Shown here piece by piece: positions 45,504 to 53,881 of a DNA stretch of 64,000 bases; position 1 is the first letter of the stretch, and each line of letters begins with the position of its first letter. The DNA is from Synechococcus sp. CC9311 (GTDB lineage: Bacteria > Cyanobacteriota > Cyanobacteriia > PCC-6307 > Cyanobiaceae). The notes beneath the pieces were generated by a model. It had not been told where the DNA came from. It worked only from the letters and a program-made list of their open reading frames with translations, and made no database searches. A program made the translations under genes and the position numbers. The stretch is taken from NCBI RefSeq assembly GCF_000014585.1, contig NC_008319.1:1426001-1490000 (forward strand). The letters are read 5' to 3'.

Positions 45504-45926
45504 TCTCCGACTAATGCCATCAAGCACGTCGATAGGGATCCAGCGCAAGCCATGCCTGTGCACTGGAAGGACCACGAGCGCCAACACAACTTCGAAACAG
45601 CTGGCCTCACTCCAAGCGTTGGCTGCTCGCCAACATTCGACAGTGCGGGCCAAACACCTTCGCTTGGCTTGATGAAACGCAGCAACACCCCAACCATCCA
45701 ACCCTGAACGGTGACGAGCCTTCACCTCAACCACCAGGATTCGACTCGCTGGAAAGGACTGTTTCGTGAAGAGCAGATCAATCTCTCCATACCGACAGCT
45801 CCAGTTGTGTTCCAACAAGCGCCATCCATGGCGCAGCAAAACCTCTTTGACATAGAGCTCTGCCTGAGCTCCTAGCGCTTGAGAGTTAGACAACAAGGGA
45901 TGGCGTAACAACTTGATCTCAACCAT
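45492..45926 (-). CDS. UPF0102 (YraN) endonuclease-like protein
   Basis: This 144-residue protein has the UPF0102 core LGAQAELYVKEVLLRHGWRLL, YGEIDLLF and LVVEVKARH, the E-D-ExK nuclease-like site. Its function is unproven; a role in DNA processing is usually suggested. It overlaps the kinase gene by 12 bases at its 3' end. Confidence 0.87.
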   Translation of the reverse strand: MVEIKLLRHPLLSNSQALGAQAELYVKEVLLRHGWRLLEHNWSCRYGEIDLLFTKQSFPASRILVVEVKARHRSGLDGWGVAAFHQAKRRCLARTVECWRAANAWSEASCFEVVLALVVLPVHRHGLRWIPIDVLDGISRRSHG

Positions 45927-45993
45927 TCCCCCTGATGAGCAGGGTTCAAAAGCGAAATTTAATGGCTATAAACCTTAAAGATTGAATCGTTGT

Positions 45994-46608
45994 ATGCGAA
46001 TCGCGATTAGCGGCACTCATTCACAAGGGAAAAGCACATTCGTGCACGACTGGATCAAGCGTCATGATCACTACATTCGCGAAGAAGAACCTTTTCGAGC
46101 GTTGCATGAAGAGGGCTATGACATTCGCTTTCGCCAAGAAAGCACGAGACTACATAACGGGATTCAGATGTACTACAATATAAGCAGACTAATGAACTAT
46201 CAGAAAGATAGTGATTGCGTTATTTTCGATCGCTGCCCAGTTGATTACATCGCTTATTCACAATATACCGCCAATCATGGAACCACTGACATTGACAATG
46301 AATTTGTCGAATCACTAGCAGCAAGAGTCAGGGACTCTCTCCAGAAACTTGATCTACTAATCTTTTTACCGATTACAAGTAAGTGGCCAGTTGCGATGGA
46401 AAATGATGGGATTCGCCCGATTGACATTCCTTATCGCGATCAAGTGGATGCCATTTTTAAACAAATTTACAGAGAGCAACGGTTCTCAGTGATGCCAATT
46501 AACAACCCACCAGTCTTGATTGAGCTTTGGGGTGCCAGAGACGATCGCTTGAACAGCTTGGAACAGGCAATTCAATGCGAAAAGAACAAACGGATTCAAA
46601 AGTCCTAG
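45994..46608 (+). CDS. AAA-type P-loop ATPase / kinase-like (AAA_28)
   Basis: This 204-residue protein begins MRIAISGTHSQGKSTFVHDW with a Walker A at 7-14. CVIFDRCPVDYIAYSQY supplies the Walker B-like Asp. The pattern resembles nicotinamide-riboside-kinase-like ATPases such as the NadR kinase domain. The substrate is unknown. The gene is AT-richer than its neighbours, which hints at a different history. Confidence 0.74.
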   Translation: MRIAISGTHSQGKSTFVHDWIKRHDHYIREEEPFRALHEEGYDIRFRQESTRLHNGIQMYYNISRLMNYQKDSDCVIFDRCPVDYIAYSQYTANHGTTDIDNEFVESLAARVRDSLQKLDLLIFLPITSKWPVAMENDGIRPIDIPYRDQVDAIFKQIYREQRFSVMPINNPPVLIELWGARDDRLNSLEQAIQCEKNKRIQKS

Positions 46609-46634
46609 GCTGAACAACAGATACCTCACTCCCG

Positions 46635-47114
46635 ATGCGATTGCGCTTATTGGCTCCGCTGATGGTTCTTTGGGTCACGCTGGCTTTGCCGATGCAACCG
46701 GCATTTGCCGCGATGGATTATGCCAAGCAGGTGTTGATTGGAGCCGATTTTTCAAACCGGGAAATGCAAGGTGTGACGTTCAACCTCACCAATCTTCGAG
46801 AGGCCGATCTTTCAGGGAGTGATCTGCAGGGTGCAAGCCTTTATGGGGCCAAACTTCAAGACGCCAATCTAAGCAACAGCAACCTTCGTGATGCCACCCT
46901 TGATTCTGCGGTCTTTGACGGCACCAACCTCACCAATGCAGTGCTTGAGGATGCGTTTGCTTTCAACACACGCTTCATCAACGTCACCGTAGAAGGCGCT
47001 GATTTCACCAACGTGCCTTTGCGAACGGACGCGCTCAAGGTTCTGTGTGCCAACGCTGAAGGGGTGAACCCTGTCACCGGTCGAGACACTCGCGAGACCC
47101 TGGGCTGCTCATGA
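46635..47114 (+). CDS. Secreted or lumenal pentapeptide-repeat protein
   Basis: This 159-residue protein has a signal peptide (residues 1-25, ending AFA) followed by A(D/N)LxX repeats from about 40 to 125 (GADFSNREMQG, LREADLSGSDLQGASL, DANLSNSNL). It folds as a right-handed beta-helix and probably lies in the lumen or periplasm. The C-terminal Cys pair (LCANAEG and GCS) may form a disulfide. It overlaps the next gene by four bases. Confidence 0.86.
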   Translation: MRLRLLAPLMVLWVTLALPMQPAFAAMDYAKQVLIGADFSNREMQGVTFNLTNLREADLSGSDLQGASLYGAKLQDANLSNSNLRDATLDSAVFDGTNLTNAVLEDAFAFNTRFINVTVEGADFTNVPLRTDALKVLCANAEGVNPVTGRDTRETLGCS

Positions 47115-47536
47115 GCTTTGATCCCCGTAGCTTGGAGCGTCTTAAGGAGTTGGGCCGCTCGTTGCCTGAGCCGATCGCGCCTCCCCAACAAAACCCTGAT
47201 CGCCCAGTGAAGGCGACCGAAAAGCGCCACCGTATTGAAACCGAAGACAATCCGGAACGCCTGTTTCAGGAACTGATGAAAGCGAGCAGTGATGGCACTG
47301 TTCCTGAGCATTTGATGGCGCGGCTCAAGGATGCTGAGCGTCACCTTGCGACTCAGAACAAGGCGAAAGCAAAGGCCCAGATTCCGTCGTCTTCTCAGAC
47401 CCTTTCCAGACAACCGCTTCGTGGCGGCCAGGGAAAAACCACCCGTCCCTCCCGTCCGAATGTGGCAGCTGGGAGCGAAGAAGAGTCGCTGTATGTGGCC
47501 TTTAGCCAGCTTCTTTTAGAAGATGACGAAGACTGA
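47111..47536 (+). CDS. Conserved hypothetical protein
   Basis: This 141-residue hydrophilic protein begins MSFDPRSLERLKELGRSLPEP and contains a helical middle (NPERLFQELMKASSDGTVPEHLMARLKDAE). It has a basic Ser-rich linker and an acidic end (ESLYVAFSQLLLEDDED). It is coupled to the pentapeptide gene and lies before rlmH. The role is unknown. Confidence 0.68.
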   Translation: MSFDPRSLERLKELGRSLPEPIAPPQQNPDRPVKATEKRHRIETEDNPERLFQELMKASSDGTVPEHLMARLKDAERHLATQNKAKAKAQIPSSSQTLSRQPLRGGQGKTTRPSRPNVAAGSEEESLYVAFSQLLLEDDED

Positions 47537-47569
47537 GCTTGAGGACTGCATGCGTTGGGATTCCCAGGG

Positions 47570-48004
47570 ATGAATCCGTCTCGCTGCCGCATTATCGCCA
47601 TCGGCAAAGTTCGCAAATCCTGGGTTCAGGACGGAATTGAGCTCTATCGCAAACGCCTTCCTGGACTCACGATCGTTGAATTACGGGATAGCAATCCCGA
47701 AAAAGAAGCCGAATCGATTCGCCAGACACTGCGAAGGGATGAATGGCCTGTGATGTTGATGGAACAGGGTGAAACGCTGACGTCGATCAACTTTTCTGAG
47801 CGGCTCCGCAGCCTTGGATCGCAGCGGCTTGCGTTCGTGATTGGTGGTGCTGATGGATTAACAGCAGAACTGAAAGCCTTAGCCCATTGGAAGCTCAGCC
47901 TCTCACCGATGACATTCCCCCATGAGCTTGCAAGACTTCTCTTGATCGAGCAATTGTTCCGAGCCCAAGCCATTTTGCAAGGAAGTCCTTATCACCGTGC
48001 CTAA
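47570..48004 (+). CDS. rlmH: 23S rRNA (pseudouridine-1915 N3) methyltransferase
   Basis: This 144-residue SPOUT enzyme has [23 protein letters not shown] at its start and [11 protein letters not shown] plus [19 protein letters not shown] at the C-terminal knot. The Met at 47570 follows AGGG. Confidence 0.95.
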   Translation: MNPSRCRIIAIGKVRKSWVQDGIELYRKRLPGLTIVELRDSNPEKEAESIRQTLRRDEWPVMLMEQGETLTSINFSERLRSLGSQRLAFVIGGADGLTAELKALAHWKLSLSPMTFPHELARLLLIEQLFRAQAILQGSPYHRA

Positions 48005-48100
48005 GCAAGAGACTTTCTCCTTGGCCTACTGCGAGTCGTAATGCTGTCTTCCACTCAATCATCAGATCAATCATCGATCCAGGCATTGGATCAAGACATC

Positions 48101-48784
48101 ATGGAGCCAAAAAGTATTTTGTGTTTTGGAGACTCCAACACCTGGGGAATGGCGCCTGATGGGAGTGGGCGCCTGCCATTTAAAACACGCTGGCCCAATC
48201 GTCTCCAACAGATTCTGAATCAGCAAAATCTCAATCATCAAAGCTGGAATGTCATTGAACAAGGCTTAAATTCAAGAACCTGGGTGATGGATGATCCTCT
48301 GGGAGCTGTTAATTATGGTGGTGACTACAGCTGCAATGGCAGACAAGACTTGTCCATGATTCTGCACAGCTGTAAACCCCTCAACGTTGTACTTCTTGCG
48401 CTTGGATGCAATGACTGCAAAAGCCACTTACATTTATCTCCGGAAGAGATTACATCTGGAGCTAAAATTCTTATCCACGATATACGCATGTCCTATCAAT
48501 GTGGGCCGCGTTATTCCAATCACCCCCCCACGATTGTTTTAGTGACTCCTGGAGTCATTCAAACCACACCACAATCTCTTGCTTGGGGATTCAAAGGAGC
48601 CGCCGAAAAGTCTCGAATGCTTCCCTCCCTCTATCGCAACCTTGCTGAACAGGAGTCGGTGTTCTTTTTCGATACTCAAGCTATTGCTGAAACATCTCCT
48701 TTAGACGGTGTTCACTTCGGTGCAGATCAGCAGGACTCCATTGCTGCTGGATTGGCAGAACTCATCACAGCCATTTCATCGTGA
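48101..48784 (+). CDS. SGNH/GDSL-type hydrolase
   Basis: This protein of about 227 residues has block I ILCFGDSNTWG (catalytic Ser), LLALGCNDCK (block III Asn) and the C-terminal DGVHFGADQQDSI with Asp and His. It may be an arylesterase or acyl hydrolase. A start 20 codons upstream is possible. No signal peptide was seen. Confidence 0.85.
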   Translation: MEPKSILCFGDSNTWGMAPDGSGRLPFKTRWPNRLQQILNQQNLNHQSWNVIEQGLNSRTWVMDDPLGAVNYGGDYSCNGRQDLSMILHSCKPLNVVLLALGCNDCKSHLHLSPEEITSGAKILIHDIRMSYQCGPRYSNHPPTIVLVTPGVIQTTPQSLAWGFKGAAEKSRMLPSLYRNLAEQESVFFFDTQAIAETSPLDGVHFGADQQDSIAAGLAELITAISS

Positions 48785-48803
48785 GACCGAGTCAGCTGCC
48801 CGT

Positions 48804-49217
48804 TCAGCCTTCCAACGGCAAGGCTTCAAGTGCAGTAAATGTAATTGGCTCAAATTTGGCAATACTCACACTCCAACAGCGTGACGTGATCGCCAACAGT
48901 CCCTGCTGAAAGGCTGCGCTATCCCCGGTGTTAAGCCAGGACGCTTTGAGACGCGGTAAAGCCTCAGGCAAATGCTCCATGCCCAATTCAGCCATCAGCA
49001 AACTTCCAGCCACCTCGTCACGTTGCAAAGGCCCCTGATCACTGCGTTGCCAGATGCGAAGAAGGAGTTCCAAAGCCAGCTCACGGGCTATCTGCTCAGG
49101 AACCCCCTCTCCAGCTTGCGTCGCATCCAATGGCAAAGATCGTCCCCCGAGGGGCATGGCTCGTTTCCCATTCTGCTCAAACAGGGCGATTGCCAGGAGA
49201 TAGGGAGAATCGGCCAT
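48804..49217 (-). CDS. Conserved hypothetical protein
   Basis: The 137-residue product starts MADSPYLLAIALFEQNGKRAM. It reads as an alpha/beta protein (PEQIARELALELLLRIWQRS, GSLLMAELGMEHLPEALPRL). A start seven codons upstream is possible. The family was not recognised. Confidence 0.58.
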   Translation of the reverse strand: MADSPYLLAIALFEQNGKRAMPLGGRSLPLDATQAGEGVPEQIARELALELLLRIWQRSDQGPLQRDEVAGSLLMAELGMEHLPEALPRLKASWLNTGDSAAFQQGLLAITSRCWSVSIAKFEPITFTALEALPLEG

Positions 49218-49458
49218 CAGCAGAAGCTTCAGAGACAACCATCTTGATCGACTACGAACTCCTCGCCTCGTTTTTGCGCCTGCAGGGAACTTCTACAACT
49301 CCAATCAGACCAACCAAGACTGTCCACGGCACAGCTCACCGGCTCACGCCCATTGAACGCTGCAACCATCCGATTCAGTTCAGCAATTTTGCAAATCCCT
49401 ACTAGCCAACAACGAAGGAACAACGAAAAGCATCAGCGATATCAAATAAACTTTTATT

Positions 49459-50274
49459 GTGCTTTATGCACTTCAAGCGATTGCGAATAAAACTATTGGA
49501 ATCAGCACTACTTCTCACTTGAAAAAGCCAGATATTCCCAAAAATGAATCGGAAAGACTAAAAGCACTTAGTGAATACAGAATTCTTGGCACAAAACCCG
49601 AAGAAAATTACAATGATATAACGAAAATAGCTTCTCTTACATGTGGCACTCCCATTGCTCTCCTGAGCCTGGTTGATTCAGATCGACAATGGTTTAAAGC
49701 CAAGGTTGGCATTGAAGCCGAAGAAACTGTGCGCGACTGGTCATTCTGTGCTCATGCGATTCACTCCTCTGAACCGTTAATCGTTGAAGATGCGTTAAAA
49801 GACGAACGCTTCTTTGACAATCCCCTGGTCAAAGGAGACCCAAAGATCAGACTGTATGCAGGCTTTCCCTTGCAGAACGACGAAAATCACAGAATTGGGA
49901 CGCTCTGTGTGATTGATCGAGAGCCACATGGGCTTACAGACATACAATTCAGCATCATGGAATCCTTGTCCAGGCAAGCAGTTGCCTTTCTTGAGCTAAG
50001 GAAAAGATCCATCAAATTAATTGAATCTTATTGTTCACTCGCAGACAATGGAAATATCATTTCAACCTGTTCTTACTGTCGAAAAGCAAAAGACACTGAT
50101 GGGCATTGGTTACATCTAGATCGATATCTATCTAAGCGTACTAATCTGAATTTCAGTCATGGAATTTGCGATTCATGCATTGAAGAACACTTTCCTGATG
50201 TTCTTGAAGTCTGGCAGTCAGAAGAACAGTCCAAGCTGGAATGCAAGTCAACAAACCAAAAGATTGTGCTCTAA
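49459..50274 (+). CDS. GAF-domain protein with Cys-rich C-terminal motif
   Basis: The product is up to 271 residues, with a GTG start of uncertain position. The GAF domain spans about 35-185, with the start signature ERLKALSEYRIL, then ALLSLVDSDRQWFKAKVGI and GTLCVIDREPHGL. It may bind a small molecule or tetrapyrrole. The tail (about 200-255) has CSYC, GHWLHLDRYLSK and FSHGICDSCIEEHFP, that is C-x2-C...H-G-I-C-x2-C, a zinc-ribbon-like motif that recurs at the end of bacterial GAF and receiver proteins. The gene is AT-rich. Confidence 0.78.
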   Translation: MLYALQAIANKTIGISTTSHLKKPDIPKNESERLKALSEYRILGTKPEENYNDITKIASLTCGTPIALLSLVDSDRQWFKAKVGIEAEETVRDWSFCAHAIHSSEPLIVEDALKDERFFDNPLVKGDPKIRLYAGFPLQNDENHRIGTLCVIDREPHGLTDIQFSIMESLSRQAVAFLELRKRSIKLIESYCSLADNGNIISTCSYCRKAKDTDGHWLHLDRYLSKRTNLNFSHGICDSCIEEHFPDVLEVWQSEEQSKLECKSTNQKIVL

Positions 50275-50458
50275 AAGTTGCTACTGAAACAGCGCATACC
50301 GCCTCCTTCAAGTTACGCAAAACGCCAGGCCTCCTGTCTTTGAGATTGGTGTCCATAGGCCTGGCATCGGCTTCAAAGCATGGCCACCCAGGGATCAGCC
50401 AAAGATGGCCTTGCAAGCGGGGATCCAGAGGGCCAGCTTCCCCTCAATCCCCAGCAAA

Positions 50459-50512
50459 TGAGAATCACTTGCAATTTCGCCCCCTTTCGGATTGAATTGC
50501 GAACAATTCTCA
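50459..50512. promoter_or_regulatory. Paired Fur-like inverted repeat
   Basis: TGAGAATCACTTGCAATT (50459-50476) and AATTGCGAACAATTCTCA (50495-50512) form 18-base inverted arms with 14 matching positions, 18 bases apart. Each arm contains TGAGAAT, the half-site seen in Fur operators. An alternative is an RNA hairpin. The gene it would control is not clear. Confidence 0.45.
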
Positions 50513-50522
50513 TTAAACTGCG

Positions 50523-50675
50523 ATGATCCGTCTTTTCGGCACCAGGGACGACTTACTCGCAGTCCTAACAGCACAGTGGGCGAACGAGCAGTTAGGCCTT
50601 GGCAAGCCCATGCCGCGGACGGCGCACGCCGGGAAACAACAGAAAAGCAATCAGAACGTTTGTACTATTAAATGA
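50523..50675 (+). CDS. Candidate 50-residue ORF upstream of umuD
   Basis: The ATG at 50523 opens a frame to TGA at 50673-50675 encoding MIRLFGTRDDLLAVLTAQW and a basic tail (KPMPRTAHAGKQQKSN). It follows the paired Fur-like repeat and its end contains the LexA-like box. No ribosome binding site was seen, and it may be chance. Confidence 0.25.
   Translation: MIRLFGTRDDLLAVLTAQWANEQLGLGKPMPRTAHAGKQQKSNQNVCTIK
50653..50666 (+). promoter_or_regulatory. LexA/SOS-like box before umuDC
   Basis: AGAACGTTTGTACT matches the reverse of the cyanobacterial LexA pattern RGTAC-N3-DGTWCB at 13 of 14 positions. It lies 27 bases before the umuD start, the expected place for a repressor site. Confidence 0.62.
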
Positions 50676-50693
50676 GTGTGAACGTGAGCTTCC

Positions 50694-51137
50694 GTGAAAG
50701 TGGATCGGATATCGCTGGAGCCACCCCAGCCTCTGCGACTCCAGCGTGAAAGCCTCTGCCTTCCTCTGGCGCATGACCAGATTGCCGCAGGGTTTCCCTC
50801 CCCAGCTGACGACTACATCGACGTGGGGATCGATCTCAATGAACAACTGATTCGCCATCCCAGCAGCACCTTTTTTCTGCGTGTAAGCGGCGACTCGATG
50901 ACTGGCGAGGGCATTCATCATGGCGATCTATTAGTGGTCGATCGCAGCCTCGACCCTCACCCTGGCCGAGTGGTGGTAGCCATCCTGGATGGGGCTTTCA
51001 CTCTCAAACGCCTAGTTCGCCATCGCGGCCATCTACGCCTGGAAGCGGCCAACCCTGACTATCCCCATTTAGATCTCCATCATTGCGGAGATGTGCAGAT
51101 CTGGGGCGTCGCAATTCACGTCATCCATCCGCTTTAA
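50694..51137 (+). CDS. umuD: UmuD-like self-cleaving protease
   Basis: This 147-residue protein has an S24 domain. The self-cleavage site is Ala32-Gly33 in IAAGFPSPADDY. The catalytic Ser68 is in GDSMTGEGI and Lys105 in FTLKRL. After RecA-stimulated cleavage it would form UmuD', the partner of polymerase V. The start is GTG. It is 16 bases upstream of umuC and probably LexA-controlled. Confidence 0.92.
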   Translation: MKVDRISLEPPQPLRLQRESLCLPLAHDQIAAGFPSPADDYIDVGIDLNEQLIRHPSSTFFLRVSGDSMTGEGIHHGDLLVVDRSLDPHPGRVVVAILDGAFTLKRLVRHRGHLRLEAANPDYPHLDLHHCGDVQIWGVAIHVIHPL

Positions 51138-51153
51138 CGCTCACGTCGTCGCA

Positions 51154-52428
51154 ATGACCCAGGTCACGGCTCTTATTGATGCCAACAATTTTTATGCCTC
51201 GTGCGAGCAGAGCCTGGATCCGGCCCTGATCGGCAGGCCAGTGGTGGTGCTCTCAAATAATGATGGATGCATCGTGGCCCGTAGCGCTGAAGCACGCGCT
51301 CTTGGCATCGCTATGGGCACCCCCTATTTCAAGGCGAAGCGGCATCTAGAACAGCACAATGTTGTGATTCGCAGCTCGAATTACGCGCTCTACGCCGACA
51401 TGAGTCAACGGCTGATGAGTTTGCTGGAAAGCCAGGTGGAGGATCTGGAGATCTATTCCATTGATGAAGCGTTTGCCCGGCTCAGCCGCCCATCGGACGG
51501 AAATCTGCATCCATGGGCACAGCGATTGAGAACCTTGGCTCGACGCAACCTCGGTTTACCCATTGCCATTGGTCTCGGAGCCAGCAAAGGACAAGCCAAG
51601 CTCGCCAACCGCCTAGCGAAAGTAGTACCGGCCCACGCCGGATTCTTTGATCTTGGATTGTGTCGTGATCCCGATCGCTGGCTGGAAACGATTTCCATTG
51701 AGGACGTCTGGGGGATCGGCCGCAAACTCGCTCTCTGGTGCCGAATGCGGGGAGTGGTCAACGCCCGTGAGCTCCGTGATATGCCCAGTGGATATCTGCG
51801 CGCTAAAGCCGGTGTGGTGGGAGTTCGGCTCCAAAGAGAACTGCAAGGCCATGCCTGCCTGCCTCTTGATCTCGACCCCTCTCCAAAACAGGAGACCTGC
51901 GTCAGCCGCAGCTTCAGTCATCCAATTACCAGCCTGGAAGAACTCCGCGAAGCGGTAGCGACCTATGTGGTGCGAGCGGCTGAAAAACTGCGAAAGCAGC
52001 ATCAACGCACAGCAGCTCTCACGATTTATACGCGCACAAGCCCATTCATTCCAGGCTTTTACAGCCGAGCTGCCAGCACCAGCCTTGATCTACCCAGCAA
52101 CGACACGGGTGTGTTGTTGGAAGCTGCGTTACCCCTGGTGGAACGCATTTTTCAACCGCACCGCGCGCTAGCGAAGGCAGGAGTGCTGATGCAACACCTA
52201 CAGGGAGTCGATCAACTTCAACAACATCTATGGGTGCCCTGTACGGAGGAAGATCAGCAGAGACGGGAGCGATTGATGGCAACGGTCGATCGTCTCAATC
52301 ACCGCTATGGGCGAGGCACGGTGCAATGGGCCGCCTGCGGTCTGGATCCCAGCTGGGCCATGCGACGCGAACGGCTGGGTCGGGCCGCCACAACTCGATT
52401 GAGTGACGTGCCTGTGGTGAAGGCATAA
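51154..52428 (+). CDS. umuC: Translesion DNA polymerase V catalytic subunit
   Basis: This 424-residue Y-family polymerase begins MTQVTALIDANNFYASCEQS. Catalytic Asp9 and the YSIDEAF motif are intact, and VVLSNNDGCIVARSAEAR is the UmuC hallmark. The ATG at 51154 matches known homologues; the frame is open from 51091 inside umuD. With UmuD' it copies damaged DNA. Confidence 0.94.
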   Translation: MTQVTALIDANNFYASCEQSLDPALIGRPVVVLSNNDGCIVARSAEARALGIAMGTPYFKAKRHLEQHNVVIRSSNYALYADMSQRLMSLLESQVEDLEIYSIDEAFARLSRPSDGNLHPWAQRLRTLARRNLGLPIAIGLGASKGQAKLANRLAKVVPAHAGFFDLGLCRDPDRWLETISIEDVWGIGRKLALWCRMRGVVNARELRDMPSGYLRAKAGVVGVRLQRELQGHACLPLDLDPSPKQETCVSRSFSHPITSLEELREAVATYVVRAAEKLRKQHQRTAALTIYTRTSPFIPGFYSRAASTSLDLPSNDTGVLLEAALPLVERIFQPHRALAKAGVLMQHLQGVDQLQQHLWVPCTEEDQQRRERLMATVDRLNHRYGRGTVQWAACGLDPSWAMRRERLGRAATTRLSDVPVVKA

Positions 52429-52510
52429 GAGATGAAAGCCTCAAAAAAGATCCAAAAGAGCGCCGTGCTTCATAGACACCACAAACAAAGATCAAAGACG
52501 ATGGAATTGT

Positions 52511-53635
52511 TCAATGACCAGTCACCATGTCAGTCACGATCTGATTCAATTTCTTCTCTGGCATGTTCGTAAACATCCAATCGCGAACCCAGCCTTTGAG
52601 ATCACCACAAGTTGATAAATCAAGGCCACGTCGAGAGTCCTTAATCACTGAATCTGCTGCTGGCTTACGTACCGCTTGGAAGTCTTGAAATATGGCAGGA
52701 ACTGACCGACCAGAAGCAATCAAATCTGCAAGCAATGAAGCATCAGCAATCGCTGAACAGGCACCCATTCCGGCATACGGACTAGTGGCATGGGCAGCAT
52801 CACCAATCATCAAAACCCGATCACGATACCAAGGTGACAAAGCCAAAAGATCTCCGGCCTGAGTAGGCACCATTTGATCTTCATCAGTGCATTCCAAACA
52901 AGACTTGATGATCTCAGGAAGCGGCTTCATGCGATTGAGAATCTGATCTTTTTTGGATTCAACTGCACTAGGAACATAGTTTTTAAAAGCAACATACCAG
53001 CGTGTTTCACCATGCCCAAGATCAGCAACACCTGCTTTCACCCCTGGCTGCCAAAACTCCATTTGAGTGTTCAATGGCAACAATGGAGGTCGCTGATTGA
53101 TCACTGAGATCCAACCACCAGCACCAAGCATTCTGAGATGAACTCCTGGATGAATAAACTTCCTAACAACACTATTAGAGCCATCACAGGCAATCAAAAT
53201 ATCACCTTGATCCGAACCACCATCAGCAAAAGTTGCTATCGCTTGGCCATCAACACTAGAGACGGAAGTACATTCACTCCCAAGAATTAAATCATCACCA
53301 ACCATCCTAGATAGCAATTCGGAAAGACGATATCGATTAACTTCATAACTATTTGCTCCATGCAATCGCGAAACCGAACCGATTGGCATCTTACAAACAA
53401 ATCTTCCCTTTCGACCATGGATTCGAAACGCTTCGAGGGGTGCGCCTACCTCATCGACAGGAACTCCTAAATCCTGCAAGATTTTGATCGCGTAACTCCA
53501 AATCAGAAATCCTGTTTTCTGATTTTGGTAATGATTATATTTTTCATGAACGGCGACAGGAATCCCAACTTTCTTAAGGGCTAAGGCAAGCGTTAATCCA
53601 GCTATCCCTCCACCTATCACCAACACCTTTTTCAT
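52511..53635 (-). CDS. FAD-dependent monooxygenase (aromatic-ring hydroxylase type)
   Basis: This 374-residue flavoprotein has GGGIAGLTLALALKK (dinucleotide-binding loop, residues 8-13), LIACDGSNSVVR (DG motif) and VLMIGDAAHATSPYAGMGACSAI (GD motif), the standard class A hydroxylase set. The substrate is unknown. The gene is AT-rich compared with umuDC and dnaG and pairs with a divergent AEC permease. Confidence 0.87.
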   Translation of the reverse strand: MKKVLVIGGGIAGLTLALALKKVGIPVAVHEKYNHYQNQKTGFLIWSYAIKILQDLGVPVDEVGAPLEAFRIHGRKGRFVCKMPIGSVSRLHGANSYEVNRYRLSELLSRMVGDDLILGSECTSVSSVDGQAIATFADGGSDQGDILIACDGSNSVVRKFIHPGVHLRMLGAGGWISVINQRPPLLPLNTQMEFWQPGVKAGVADLGHGETRWYVAFKNYVPSAVESKKDQILNRMKPLPEIIKSCLECTDEDQMVPTQAGDLLALSPWYRDRVLMIGDAAHATSPYAGMGACSAIADASLLADLIASGRSVPAIFQDFQAVRKPAADSVIKDSRRGLDLSTCGDLKGWVRDWMFTNMPEKKLNQIVTDMVTGH

Positions 53636-53881
53636 CAGTCAATCCCAAGCAATGAACCCAGAAGACGAAAGCGAGCCGATCTGAGTGGTTAAGATAATTT
53701 TATAGCCAAGAACAGGAAATATCAACATCAGAAAAGACAACTTAATACTGCTATCAGCACCCTCGGCCACCGTGATTATGCATGCTAATTTCCTAAGCGC
53801 TAAAGAAAACAGATTATAGCAACAAGAAATTGACACCGTCACTTTTTACGCCTTAAATACAAGCACGCAAATAGGCTCAAA

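Noticed and set aside
49229-49423. Minus-strand frame of 64 codons upstream of the 48804-49217 gene
   Set aside because: It overlaps the probable promoter region and shows no recognisable pattern; coding cannot be supported.
53639-53842. Minus-strand frame of 67 codons just before the monooxygenase gene
   Set aside because: It is hydrophobic and ends three bases before the next ATG, but the region is AT-rich, no ribosome binding site is seen and it lies where divergent promoters are expected.
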